A stretch of 64,000 nucleotides of DNA from QIAW01 sp035487295 (GTDB lineage: Bacteria; Acidobacteriota; Terriglobia; Terriglobales; Acidobacteriaceae): the NCBI GenBank assembly GCA_035487295.1, contig DATHMH010000037.1, positions 34,143 to 98,142 on the forward strand. Direction: 5' to 3'. The notes below the pieces were generated by a model. That model made no database searches, was not told where the DNA came from, and was given only the letters and a program-made list of their open reading frames with translations. The translations under genes and the position numbers were made by a program. Each line of letters begins with the position of its first letter. The first letter of the stretch is position 1. Positions 26,147 to 34,076 of the stretch are shown here, piece by piece.

Positions 26147-28114
26147 TTAGGACCTCAAAGCGGCGCTGTAGCGTGCTTCCTCTGCATCGGCGCGGTTGTG
26201 GGATCCTGTAGCCCCATTCCCGTTGCCTAAGCTCTCGAGCACGAAACGATCCATCGTTTCCAGCAGATTGCGCGACATCTTGGACATCTGTTCCGCCGAT
26301 GCCGCCAATTCCGTCGAGCCTGAGGTGGTCTGGGCAATCAGCTCGCGCATCTTTTCCATGGCTCGCACCACGGCTTGCGCTCCCGTGGCCTGTTCCTCGA
26401 CCGAAGAGTTGATCTCGTGCGTAATTTCGTTGAGCCGGGTAGTGGCTTTTGCAATCTGGGTCGAGCCGTGTGACTGCTCGCTGGTAGCGGCCCCGATCTC
26501 CTGGGCGAACTTGTACACTTCGGTCACGACGTTAGAGATCTTCCTGAGCGCGGCCTGCAGATCGTTGCCCAGGGCGAGTCCCTCGTTGACGATGTTTGTG
26601 CTCTTTTCCATCTTGTCCACGGCCTGGCGCGATTCGTTCTGGATGCTGGCAATCAGGTCAGAAATTTCTTTGGCTGACGCCGCCGATTTTTCCGCCAGCT
26701 TGCGGACTTCGTCGGCCACCACCGCGAATCCGGAACCATGCTCCCCGGCGCGGGCGGCCTCAATGGCCGCGTTCAGGGCCAGCAGGTTGGTTTGCTCGGC
26801 CAGGTCGTCAATGACTTCCACAATATTGCCAATGCTGTCGGCGCGCTTGCCGAGGGCGTCGATGATTTGTCCGGCGGCCTGTATGGCTCCGTTGATGCGG
26901 CTCAGTCCATCGGTAGTCTTATCCATGGTGGTGATGCCCTGATGCACTTCTTCACGGGACCGCTGCGAAATATCCAGGAGCACCTTGGAGGTATCTGCCA
27001 CGCGCTGGATCGACGCCACCATCTCGTCAATGGAAGCAGAGGTTTCGCTGACGCTGATGGCCTGGGTTTGGGTGTTCTTCACCATGTTCTGCACGTTGAC
27101 GCTCATTTCGTGCATGGTGCTGGTGACCTCATCAATGGCTGAAGAGGCTTGCACGCTCACCTTGGCGGCATTGTCTGAGGCATCTGCCACCTGGTTCGAT
27201 CCGCCCGCGACCTGGGTAGCGCTGTCACGCACAGTCCTGACCATGGAGCGCAGGCTGTCGGTCATACGGGCAAAGGCCAGCATGAGCGTGTCATTCTTCG
27301 ATCGCGGCTTGATGGCGACCGACAAATCGCCGCCGGCCACGGCTTCAGAAATGGAAGCCATGTCCTTGAGGGAAATGATCATGCTTTTGAAGGTCGCAGC
27401 CAACTGGCCTATTTCATCTTGGCGGTCAACGATGAAAGATTGTTCGAGATCGCCAGATTCGGTGATCTCCCGCGTAACTGTCATAAGTTGGGCCAGCGGG
27501 TGGGTAATGGTCTTGGCGGTGAAACTGGCAATGATGGTTCCGAGAACACAAATCAGCAGCGTTCCCGCAACTGCAATCAGGGTGTTCTTGCGAGTTGTAA
27601 AATCGTTTTGGGCGTCCAATTCCTGTTGATTGTCAACTTCGGCCTCGTTCAAGTGGGTGCTGATTTTCTTCAGCCAGGATGTCGGATCTTCGCTTATATA
27701 AAACGCATTGAAATCATCGATACGTCGAGTCGCGTTTTTGCGTTTCGCAATAACAGGCTGGGCGAAGTTGGCATACCATTCCTTCTCTGCATCCGCAACA
27801 TTCTGCAAGGCATTCCGTTGCCGATCAGTGGCGGAACTGTCTCCCGATACTTGTTGTGTCAGCGTGTCGAATAACTTCCGGCCGTTCTCAAACGTCTCTA
27901 AATCACGTGGACTGCCAGTGAACAGGTAATTGTCGAAGTCCAGGCGGTTCTGCATCATCTGGAAGCGGAGCCTCTCGATGTTCTTCGATGACTGAATCGC
28001 GCGGCCCATGCTTTCCCGCGTAAGTGCCTGGTTCCATGACGACAATGCGTTGATGAAAACTACCAGGACCAGCAGTGATGCGAATGCGAGATAAAGTTTG
28101 TTTCTGATTGTCAT
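26147..28114 (-). CDS. Methyl-accepting chemotaxis protein with short periplasmic domain
   Basis: The protein has 655 residues from the ATG at 28114, which follows TTGGAGGA by 8 nt; an upstream ATG at 28129 has no such site. TM1 is near residues 7-28, a helical periplasmic domain (about 30-180, four-helix-bundle type) follows, TM2 lies near 190-210, then HAMP and the long coiled-coil signalling region. The hairpin tip reads EQTNLLALNAAIEAARAG and FAVVADEVRKLAEKSA. It is the first gene of the minus-strand chemosensory operon and has a sigma-54-type promoter at 28274-28290. Ligand unknown. Confidence 0.94.
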   Translation of the reverse strand: MTIRNKLYLAFASLLVLVVFINALSSWNQALTRESMGRAIQSSKNIERLRFQMMQNRLDFDNYLFTGSPRDLETFENGRKLFDTLTQQVSGDSSATDRQRNALQNVADAEKEWYANFAQPVIAKRKNATRRIDDFNAFYISEDPTSWLKKISTHLNEAEVDNQQELDAQNDFTTRKNTLIAVAGTLLICVLGTIIASFTAKTITHPLAQLMTVTREITESGDLEQSFIVDRQDEIGQLAATFKSMIISLKDMASISEAVAGGDLSVAIKPRSKNDTLMLAFARMTDSLRSMVRTVRDSATQVAGGSNQVADASDNAAKVSVQASSAIDEVTSTMHEMSVNVQNMVKNTQTQAISVSETSASIDEMVASIQRVADTSKVLLDISQRSREEVHQGITTMDKTTDGLSRINGAIQAAGQIIDALGKRADSIGNIVEVIDDLAEQTNLLALNAAIEAARAGEHGSGFAVVADEVRKLAEKSAASAKEISDLIASIQNESRQAVDKMEKSTNIVNEGLALGNDLQAALRKISNVVTEVYKFAQEIGAATSEQSHGSTQIAKATTRLNEITHEINSSVEEQATGAQAVVRAMEKMRELIAQTTSGSTELAASAEQMSKMSRNLLETMDRFVLESLGNGNGATGSHNRADAEEARYSAALRS

Positions 28115-28273
28115 TGCTGCTTCCTCCAAGCTATCGGAGCATATCCAGAACCGCAGCGTTCTTTCCGATTGCTTTTACCGACCACACGAACTACCCAGGA
28201 AGGGTTATCCACATCCACCCCCAAAATCAACACCCAAACACACCTATTCCTAGCTACAGGGACTCGTAGATTA

Positions 28274-28290
28274 ATGCACGGGTAATGCCA
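28274..28290 (-). promoter_or_regulatory. Sigma-54 promoter for the minus-strand chemosensory operon
   Basis: On the minus strand the sequence is CTGGCATTACCCGTGCAT: GG at 28289-28288 and GC at 28277-28276 are separated by exactly 10 bp, matching the -24/-12 consensus TGGCACG-N4-TTGCA. The transcript would start near 28264, 150 nt upstream of the MCP start. Confidence 0.65.
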
Positions 28291-28327
28291 GTGGGAGAAG
28301 AAAATCAGCCGTTAAGTTCTCAAGTGT

Positions 28328-28374
28328 GTAACCCCAAGTAAATCAATTACTTGGATCATTAACTGATGGGTTAC
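28328..28374. promoter_or_regulatory. Nested palindrome between the divergent MCP and histidine-kinase genes
   Basis: The outer arms GTAACCC (28328-28334) and GGGTTAC (28368-28374) enclose an inner perfect inverted repeat CCAAGTAA-N5-TTACTTGG at 28334-28354. It lies upstream of both promoters and could bind a dimeric regulator. No other feature of the 28115-28587 gap other than the promoters and activator sites was seen. Confidence 0.45.
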
Positions 28375-28428
28375 CTCATTTTAGTCCTAAGCAGATTGCT
28401 GTCTCAAAAGTCTGGTTTCCGGAATCGT

Positions 28429-28445
28429 TATCTCAGGTTGAGACA
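28429..28445. promoter_or_regulatory. Activator-site palindrome TATCTCA-GGT-TGAGACA
   Basis: It matches the pattern TGTCTCA-N3-TGAGACA found also at 33396-33412 and 36540-36556. It lies about 175 bp upstream of the predicted start from the minus-strand sigma-54 promoter. A lone half-site TGTCTCA is at 28400-28406. Such palindromes are typical binding sites of NtrC-type activators, one of which is encoded at 31921. Confidence 0.6.
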
Positions 28446-28456
28446 AATTTAGGACA

Positions 28457-28472
28457 GGGCAGGGCTTTAGCT
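28457..28472 (+). promoter_or_regulatory. Possible sigma-54 promoter for the histidine-kinase operon
   Basis: GGGCAGGGCTTTAGCT has GG (28458-28459) and GC (28470-28471) with a 10-bp gap and partial match to TGGCACG-N4-TTGCT. The TTGC element is TAGC here, so it is weaker than the other three. The activator palindrome is only 12 bp upstream, closer than usual; the half-site at 28400 is better placed. Confidence 0.4.
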
Positions 28473-28587
28473 AGTCACCTCAAAGGGTTAATTTAACTTG
28501 ACTCAAAGTGAGATTAGGGATTAAGGTTCGCATTAAGCCCTCCCCCAGAGAAAGTCATTTTGAGACCGACAGCACCAGTACCAACCA

Positions 28588-31506
28588 ATGCAGACCCGAA
28601 AGAAGTCCGATTCGCCTATCAGGAGACCTGGCAAAAAGGCCAAGCGTAGCTATGGCGGGCGAGACCCATTTCAGCGGGTTTTGCTCAAAATGTTGTCTGC
28701 AGCCAGCCCAAACGGCGAATTGCGCTTATTGCTTTCCACTTTTTGCCGCGAGAGCCGCAAATTTCTGAAAGCTGGCACCGTCGCTTATTGGGAACTGCAG
28801 GAAGCGGATTGCTTATTCAAGCCGCTTGAAGCCGATGGTGATTTTGCCGAGGTTTTCGGGCAAACGCTGCCTTCTTTGGAAGAGTCGAGGTTGGTTGTGA
28901 AGGTAATACGCGAACGCCGGGCCTTTCAAATCAACTTTCCGGAGCGCAGCCGCCCCTCGGGCGGGGGGCAGCGCAACTCGAAAACCAATCAAGAAATTTT
29001 CTTCGGAGCCCGGTCGCTGCTGCTGGCGCCGGTCATGGTGTTCGGGCGGACGATTGGGGTCGCTGCTTTCATGCACCACAAGAAGCCGCGCTTTTTCAGG
29101 AAGGATGCCGCCGATCAGATCGTCGTATTGCTGGAACAGTTGGGCAGCCTGGTGGAGCTGTTCCGGCTCAAGAACACAGCTGACCAGCACCGCAAACGCT
29201 CACAGGACCTGATTGAACTGGCGCTCGATCTGGGGTCTTCTTTGCGCCTTCCGGATTTCGTCAAGAGTTTTACCGCGCGCATTACAGAGATGCTGAGAGC
29301 GCGCGTGGGAGTGCTGGCGCTTGCCCGCGGGACTTTGCTGGAGATTGTTGCCCTGCACGATGCCACCGGCGAGCCCGACCGTGCGCATATCCGGTCTTTG
29401 AACCTGCGCCTGACCGAATTGGTGCAGGAAGGCACGCAACTTACGGCCATTATGCCGGCCGAGGCGCTTCTGGGAAAAGAACTGGCGGAACGGCTGGGGT
29501 GGAAAGACCTGACTCTGGCGCGTTTGACCGGAGGCCAGGGTGACATGCTGGGCTTGCTGTGCCTGGCCAATCGCGGACTTGCCCCCGACGAGGCCGATGA
29601 ACATCTTCTTCATGCGGTCGTAGGACAGGCATCGGTGGCCTTGGATAATTGCCGGCTCTTTTCACGCATTTATCAGGCAAACCGGCACTGGCTTGAAATT
29701 TTCGATTCCATCGAGGACCTGATCGTGGTGCATGACGAGAGCAATCGCGTCCTGCGCGTCAACCGTTCCCTGGCCGAATCCATTGGGGCGCGGCCTCAGG
29801 AACTTATCGGCATCAGTATGCGGGCGCTGTTCGCATTTGCCCGCGATCACGGCCATGGATGCCCGTTTTGCCGCCGCGGCCCCGACCGCACCGATGACTA
29901 CATTCATCCCGTGCAGGAGCGCAGTTATCTGGTCTCTACATCCCGTATTCACGGCGCCCTGGAAGAAGGCATGCAGACCATTCATGTGCTGAAAGATATC
30001 AGCGAACGCCGTGAGGTGGAGCGCCGCTACCGTGAGTTGTTTGACAACATCCACGAAGGCCTTTTCTTCTCCACTCCCGAAGGTCGCTTCGTTGAGGTGA
30101 ATGACGCGCTTGTTCGCATGCTGGGATATAGCAGCCGCGAAGAGTTGTTGCAGGTGGATATTAACCAGGAAATTTATCCATCGCCCGGGTTGCGCTCGCG
30201 TTTCCGCGAAACCATTGAGCGCGAAGGAGTGTTGCGTAACTTTGAAGAGCCTTTGCGCCGCCGGGATGGCACGTTGATCCAGACCCTGCAGAACACATTT
30301 GCTGTGCGCGATGGACAGGGCAAGGTGCTGCAATATCGCGGTCTGATTCTCGACATCAGCGAGTTGAAAAAAATCCAGACGCAACTGCAGCGCGAGCGCG
30401 ATTTTAACGGCAAGATCCTGAACAACACGCAGAGCATGATCCTGGTGGCGGATATGGCCGGCCTGGTGACCTTTGCCAATCGCCGTTGCTACGAAGCCGG
30501 CTCTTATAAAGTAGGGGAAATTCTGGGGCGCCACGTGCGTGAATGGGTGCATCCCTCGGCGCGTGAGTCGCTGGAGAAAGCATTGGCCGCCACTTTGCTG
30601 GGGCAGCAGGTGGATAACCTGGAGCTCGCAATCACCCGCGGCGATGGCGTAGTGGGCCAGTTTTCCGTGAACCTGAGCCCCATGCGGGATGAGCAGGGGA
30701 ATGTGAGCAGCCTGGTCTTTGTGATGACCGACATTACCGACGCCGTCATGCTGCACGCCAAGCTGGTGCAGGCTGAAAAGATGGCCGCCATCGGGCAGCT
30801 CGTCTCCGGCGTGGCCCATGAGGTCAACAATCCGCTCACCGCCATCCTCGGTTTTGCCGATCTGCTGGCCGATAGTCCTGAGATTCCCGCCTCCGCTAAA
30901 AAAGACCTGGCGATGATTTTGCAAGAGGCCCAGCGGACCAAACTGATTGTGCAAAACCTGCTCAGCTTCGCCCGCAAGATGCCGCCGCAACGCCAATTGG
31001 TGCAATTGAATTCTGTGGTTCGCCGCACCGTGCAATTGCGCGCCTACGATTTTGCCAATCACGGCGTTGAGGTCCTGGAGAAATTGCAGGAATCGCTGGC
31101 TCCGGTTATGGGAGATCCCAATCAGTTACAGCAGGTGCTGCTCAACATTCTGAACAATGCTTACGATGCCGTGCTCGAAACCAGCCGCACCGGCCGCATC
31201 GAGATTTCTACCGAGCAGCGCGACGGCTTCAGCCAGATTATTATCCGCGACAACGGGCCCGGCATCATGCATCCGGAGCGCATTTTCGATCCTTTCTTCA
31301 CCACCAAGAAGGTGGGCAAAGGCACAGGACTCGGCCTGAGCATCTGCTATGGGATTGTGCGCGACCACCGCGGTGAAGTGTTGTGTCAGAACAATGAAAA
31401 CGGCCCGGGAGCGACCTTCGTAGTCCGCTTGCCGGCGGTGCGGGAAAAAGCTGTGGCCGGAATGGCTGCTGCCAGCGTCATGACGGCATCGGCGGGGCAA
31501 GCATGA
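28588..31506 (+). CDS. Soluble GAF/PAS sensor histidine kinase
   Basis: The protein has 972 residues and no membrane segment. The first part (about 30-350) looks like two GAF-type domains (LLAPVMVFGRTIGVAAFMH and LGLLCLANRG). Three PAS domains follow (about 365-730), the first with a CPFCRRG cysteine pair. The HisKA domain has H744 in GVAHEVNNPLTAILG; the ATPase domain has DPNQLQQVLLNILNNAYDA, DNGPGI and GTGLGLSICYGI. It should sense a cytoplasmic signal and phosphorylate the response regulators encoded just after it. Its stop overlaps the start of the next gene (ATGA). No good Shine-Dalgarno precedes the ATG. Confidence 0.93.
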   Translation: MQTRKKSDSPIRRPGKKAKRSYGGRDPFQRVLLKMLSAASPNGELRLLLSTFCRESRKFLKAGTVAYWELQEADCLFKPLEADGDFAEVFGQTLPSLEESRLVVKVIRERRAFQINFPERSRPSGGGQRNSKTNQEIFFGARSLLLAPVMVFGRTIGVAAFMHHKKPRFFRKDAADQIVVLLEQLGSLVELFRLKNTADQHRKRSQDLIELALDLGSSLRLPDFVKSFTARITEMLRARVGVLALARGTLLEIVALHDATGEPDRAHIRSLNLRLTELVQEGTQLTAIMPAEALLGKELAERLGWKDLTLARLTGGQGDMLGLLCLANRGLAPDEADEHLLHAVVGQASVALDNCRLFSRIYQANRHWLEIFDSIEDLIVVHDESNRVLRVNRSLAESIGARPQELIGISMRALFAFARDHGHGCPFCRRGPDRTDDYIHPVQERSYLVSTSRIHGALEEGMQTIHVLKDISERREVERRYRELFDNIHEGLFFSTPEGRFVEVNDALVRMLGYSSREELLQVDINQEIYPSPGLRSRFRETIEREGVLRNFEEPLRRRDGTLIQTLQNTFAVRDGQGKVLQYRGLILDISELKKIQTQLQRERDFNGKILNNTQSMILVADMAGLVTFANRRCYEAGSYKVGEILGRHVREWVHPSARESLEKALAATLLGQQVDNLELAITRGDGVVGQFSVNLSPMRDEQGNVSSLVFVMTDITDAVMLHAKLVQAEKMAAIGQLVSGVAHEVNNPLTAILGFADLLADSPEIPASAKKDLAMILQEAQRTKLIVQNLLSFARKMPPQRQLVQLNSVVRRTVQLRAYDFANHGVEVLEKLQESLAPVMGDPNQLQQVLLNILNNAYDAVLETSRTGRIEISTEQRDGFSQIIIRDNGPGIMHPERIFDPFFTTKKVGKGTGLGLSICYGIVRDHRGEVLCQNNENGPGATFVVRLPAVREKAVAGMAAASVMTASAGQA

Positions 31507-31910
31507 GGTTAAATTCCAATTCGTGGCGCGAGGCAATTGCGCCGGTGCTGGTCATCGAAGATGAACCTTCGGTGCTGGCGTTCATCTGTTCCGCATTGGA
31601 GCGCAACGGTTATCGCGTGGTGCAGGCGGCCACAGGATCTGAAGGTTTACGCCTGCTCCGCGAGCAGGAGTTCAGCGGCGTAATTTCAGACATGCGCACG
31701 CCCGGGGGTATTAACGGCGCCGACGTGCATGCCTGGATCACGGCAAACCGTCCTGAAATGGTTTCCCGGCTTTTGTTTACCACCGGCGATACCGCCAGCG
31801 AAGAGACCGCCGCCATTCTGGTAAAAACAGGCACCCCCTGCCTGGAAAAACCCTTTCGCGTGCAGCAACTGGTTGCCGCCGTGGAAAAAATTGTAAGCCA
31901 AAGGCATTGA
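31503..31910 (+). CDS. Single-domain response regulator
   Basis: The protein has 135 residues. The receiver has LVIEDEPSVL with acidic residues near 19-21, phosphorylation site D63 in GVISDMRTPGG, T in LLFTTGDTA and K in CLEKPFRVQQL. No output domain. It starts within the histidine kinase stop (ATGA) and ends 10 bp before the sigma-54 activator gene, so kinase, receiver and activator form one transcript and probably one phosphorelay. Confidence 0.92.
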   Translation: MRLNSNSWREAIAPVLVIEDEPSVLAFICSALERNGYRVVQAATGSEGLRLLREQEFSGVISDMRTPGGINGADVHAWITANRPEMVSRLLFTTGDTASEETAAILVKTGTPCLEKPFRVQQLVAAVEKIVSQRH

Positions 31911-31920
31911 GACAGCAGGC

Positions 31921-33357
31921 ATGACCGACGATTTAAGAGTGCGCTTCCTGATCGTGGATGATGAGCAGAGCATCCGCAAACTATGCATGACGATTGGCGC
32001 GTCCCTGGGTTTTGTGTGTTCTGAAGCCGAGTCGGCTGAGGCAGCCATGGCCGTGCTGGAAGCCCAGGCGCCTGACATTGTTCTGACTGACCTCATGCTG
32101 CCCAGCATGACCGGAGTCGATCTGTTACAGCGCATCAAAGCGTTGCAGCCGCGAACTGAAGTGGCCATTATGACCGGCCACGGTTCCATTGAGAGCGCCG
32201 TGCAAACCATGAAGTTGGGCGCCTATGATTATGTGACCAAGCCTTTCCGCGTGGAAGAGCTCAAACTCATCTTGCAGCGCATGGCCGAAAAAGTCCGGCT
32301 TGTAATCGAGAACCAGTTCCTGCGCGCCCACGTGAACAACGAGATGCAGCTCAACGCTATGGTTGGCTCCTCGCCTCAAATTCAGGAAGTGTTGCGCCTG
32401 ATAGGGCGACTGAAAGATTCGCGCAGTCCGGTGCTGGTCATGGGCGAGAGCGGCACGGGAAAAGAGCTGGTGGCGCGCGCTATCCACTTCCGCGGGGCCT
32501 TTGCCAGCCGGCCATTCGTTGCGGTAGATTGCGGCTCCCTGGTTCCCACGCTCATCGAAGCCGAACTCTTTGGGTATGAGAAGGGCGCTTTTACCGGCGC
32601 CGTGAGGGCCAGCAAAGGGCTGTTCCAGGCGGCCGACGGAGGCACCATCTTTCTGGATGAAATTGGCGAGCTGCCTCTGGAAATGCAGACCAAGCTGTTG
32701 CGCGTCCTGCAGGAAAAAGAAGTACGCCGCGTGGGCAGCAACGAGCGGGTGAAAACAGATGTGCGCGTGATCGCCGCCAGCAATCGCGACCTCGAGGCCG
32801 CTTATCGCGATGGCACCTTCCGCAAAGACCTGTTTTTCCGGCTCAATGTCATCAGCGTGCACCTGCCCCCGTTGCGTGAGCGCGAATCAGACATTCGCGC
32901 CCTGGTGAAATACTTCCTCGACAAATTTTGCTCCGAAAAAATGGTGCGTGTGAGCAATGCCGCCTTGAGATGCCTGGAACAGTATGACTGGCCGGGCAAT
33001 ATCCGCGAACTGGAGAATTGCATTCAGCGCGCCGTAACCTTGCGCAATCAGGATGTAATTGATGTCTACGATCTGCCGCCGGCCATACGTTCTCCACGTG
33101 CAATCGCGAAAATTACAGAGCCTTTGGCGTCGGACGCCAAGGGATCTAATTTCAATTCGGCTTCAATCCCAGAGGGTAGGATTCCCGACACCAGCACCTC
33201 TGATCTGGAAGATTTGGAGCGCATCACGATTCAACGGGTCTTTGAAGAAGTCAACGGAGATAAGACTCTCGCCGGCAAGATACTGGGCATCAGCCGGGCC
33301 ACACTTTACCGAAAACTAAAGCGCTACAATCTGCTCAAATCGGCGGCCCATGCCTGA
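31921..33357 (+). CDS. NtrC-family sigma-54-dependent response regulator
   Basis: The protein has 478 residues with the full three-part design. The receiver has D57 in IVLTDLMLPSM. The AAA+ domain has Walker A GESGTGKE (175-182), the sigma-54 contact loop GAFTGA (222-227), and DGGTIFLDEIGELP. The C-terminal Fis-type helix-turn-helix has LAGKILGISRATLYRKLKRY. Such proteins bind palindromic upstream sites and open sigma-54 promoters when phosphorylated. A matching pair of signals, sigma-54 elements plus TGTCTCA-N3-TGAGACA palindromes, is seen in front of three operons here, so it probably controls the local chemosensory genes and itself. Confidence 0.95.
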   Translation: MTDDLRVRFLIVDDEQSIRKLCMTIGASLGFVCSEAESAEAAMAVLEAQAPDIVLTDLMLPSMTGVDLLQRIKALQPRTEVAIMTGHGSIESAVQTMKLGAYDYVTKPFRVEELKLILQRMAEKVRLVIENQFLRAHVNNEMQLNAMVGSSPQIQEVLRLIGRLKDSRSPVLVMGESGTGKELVARAIHFRGAFASRPFVAVDCGSLVPTLIEAELFGYEKGAFTGAVRASKGLFQAADGGTIFLDEIGELPLEMQTKLLRVLQEKEVRRVGSNERVKTDVRVIAASNRDLEAAYRDGTFRKDLFFRLNVISVHLPPLRERESDIRALVKYFLDKFCSEKMVRVSNAALRCLEQYDWPGNIRELENCIQRAVTLRNQDVIDVYDLPPAIRSPRAIAKITEPLASDAKGSNFNSASIPEGRIPDTSTSDLEDLERITIQRVFEEVNGDKTLAGKILGISRATLYRKLKRYNLLKSAAHA

Positions 33358-33386
33358 GCCGGCGCGTCCCACAGAATGGGATGGGT

Positions 33387-33412
33387 TGAGACGGGTGTTT
33401 CATCCTGAGACA
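33387..33412. promoter_or_regulatory. Activator-site palindrome upstream of the PilZ operon
   Basis: TGTTTCA-TCC-TGAGACA (33396-33412) is preceded by a further TGAGAC half-site (33387-33392). It is centred about 119 bp upstream of the start predicted from the sigma-54 element at 33497, a normal distance for an NtrC-type activator. Confidence 0.6.
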
Positions 33413-33496
33413 GAGAGACGTGTAATAGGCAATAATTTTCACATTCTAAGTGGGACAAATCAAAAGATTTATATACAATTCCCCTGCCAGCTGATT

Positions 33497-33512
33497 TGGC
33501 CCCGTTCGTGCT
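33497..33512 (+). promoter_or_regulatory. Sigma-54 promoter for the PilZ operon
   Basis: TTGGCCCCGTTCGTGCT has GG at 33498-33499 and GC at 33510-33511 with the required 10-bp gap. The transcript would start near 33523, about 150 nt before the PilZ start. The rest of the 33358-33674 gap shows only the activator sites and a TCATTTTGAGAC element at 33643-33654. Confidence 0.55.
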
Positions 33513-33674
33513 GTTACCTGACTGAGGTTAGCTTCACTTACTCGCAACATTTCTGCGGATGGCTTGCAGTTATGGTGAGTGGAGCCAACGCATGCAATCA
33601 CGGCTTTGCCCAACAATCGATAACGTGATTGGTATGTCTGAATCATTTTGAGACGCTGGAGAGTTGAGGTAACA

Positions 33675-34076
33675 GTGCCCAACCAAGTTGCAGTTGATTG
33701 GAAATTTCAGCCCAGGTCGCGGGCTGACGCGGCCAATGCCGGCGTAACAGAATCACCTGTTACCAAGCTGGCGCAGTTTTTCCCAGGCGTGACCCCGATG
33801 CGCATACCGGTGCGTGTCACCGCGTTGAATGCCCAGGGTATCGAACCGGCCGAGCACGTGCTGACCGAGAACACGATCATCGAATTCGGCACTTCGCAGG
33901 AGGTTTTGTTTATCTCCTCCCTGCCGTTGGAATTCGATGGCAAAGTGCGGCTGGAGAATGCCGACGGATCGCTCCGCATTGAGGCCTCGGTGGTTGCCGT
34001 GCAATATCACAGCGGAAAGACAGTAGTGGGCGCGCGCTTTACGCGGGAGATTGGCAACTGGATTATCAAAGCATGA
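33675..34076 (+). CDS. PilZ-like small protein
   Basis: The protein has 133 residues from GTG at 33675, which follows TTGAGGTAACA; a TTG at 33648 is an alternative. The middle has PMRIPVRVTALN and FISSLPLEFDGKVRLEN, then VVAVQYHSGKTVVGARFTR, the usual beta-barrel pattern of PilZ domains. The RxxxR and (D/N)xSxxG motifs that bind cyclic di-GMP are not clear, so binding is uncertain. It is the first gene after a sigma-54 promoter and overlaps the next gene by ATGA. Confidence 0.7.
   Translation: MPNQVAVDWKFQPRSRADAANAGVTESPVTKLAQFFPGVTPMRIPVRVTALNAQGIEPAEHVLTENTIIEFGTSQEVLFISSLPLEFDGKVRLENADGSLRIEASVVAVQYHSGKTVVGARFTREIGNWIIKA

Noticed and set aside
29662..31062. 466-codon minus-strand frame opposite the histidine kinase
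   Set aside because: The kinase motifs are on the plus strand; the antisense frame is rich in His/Gln/Leu with no domain.
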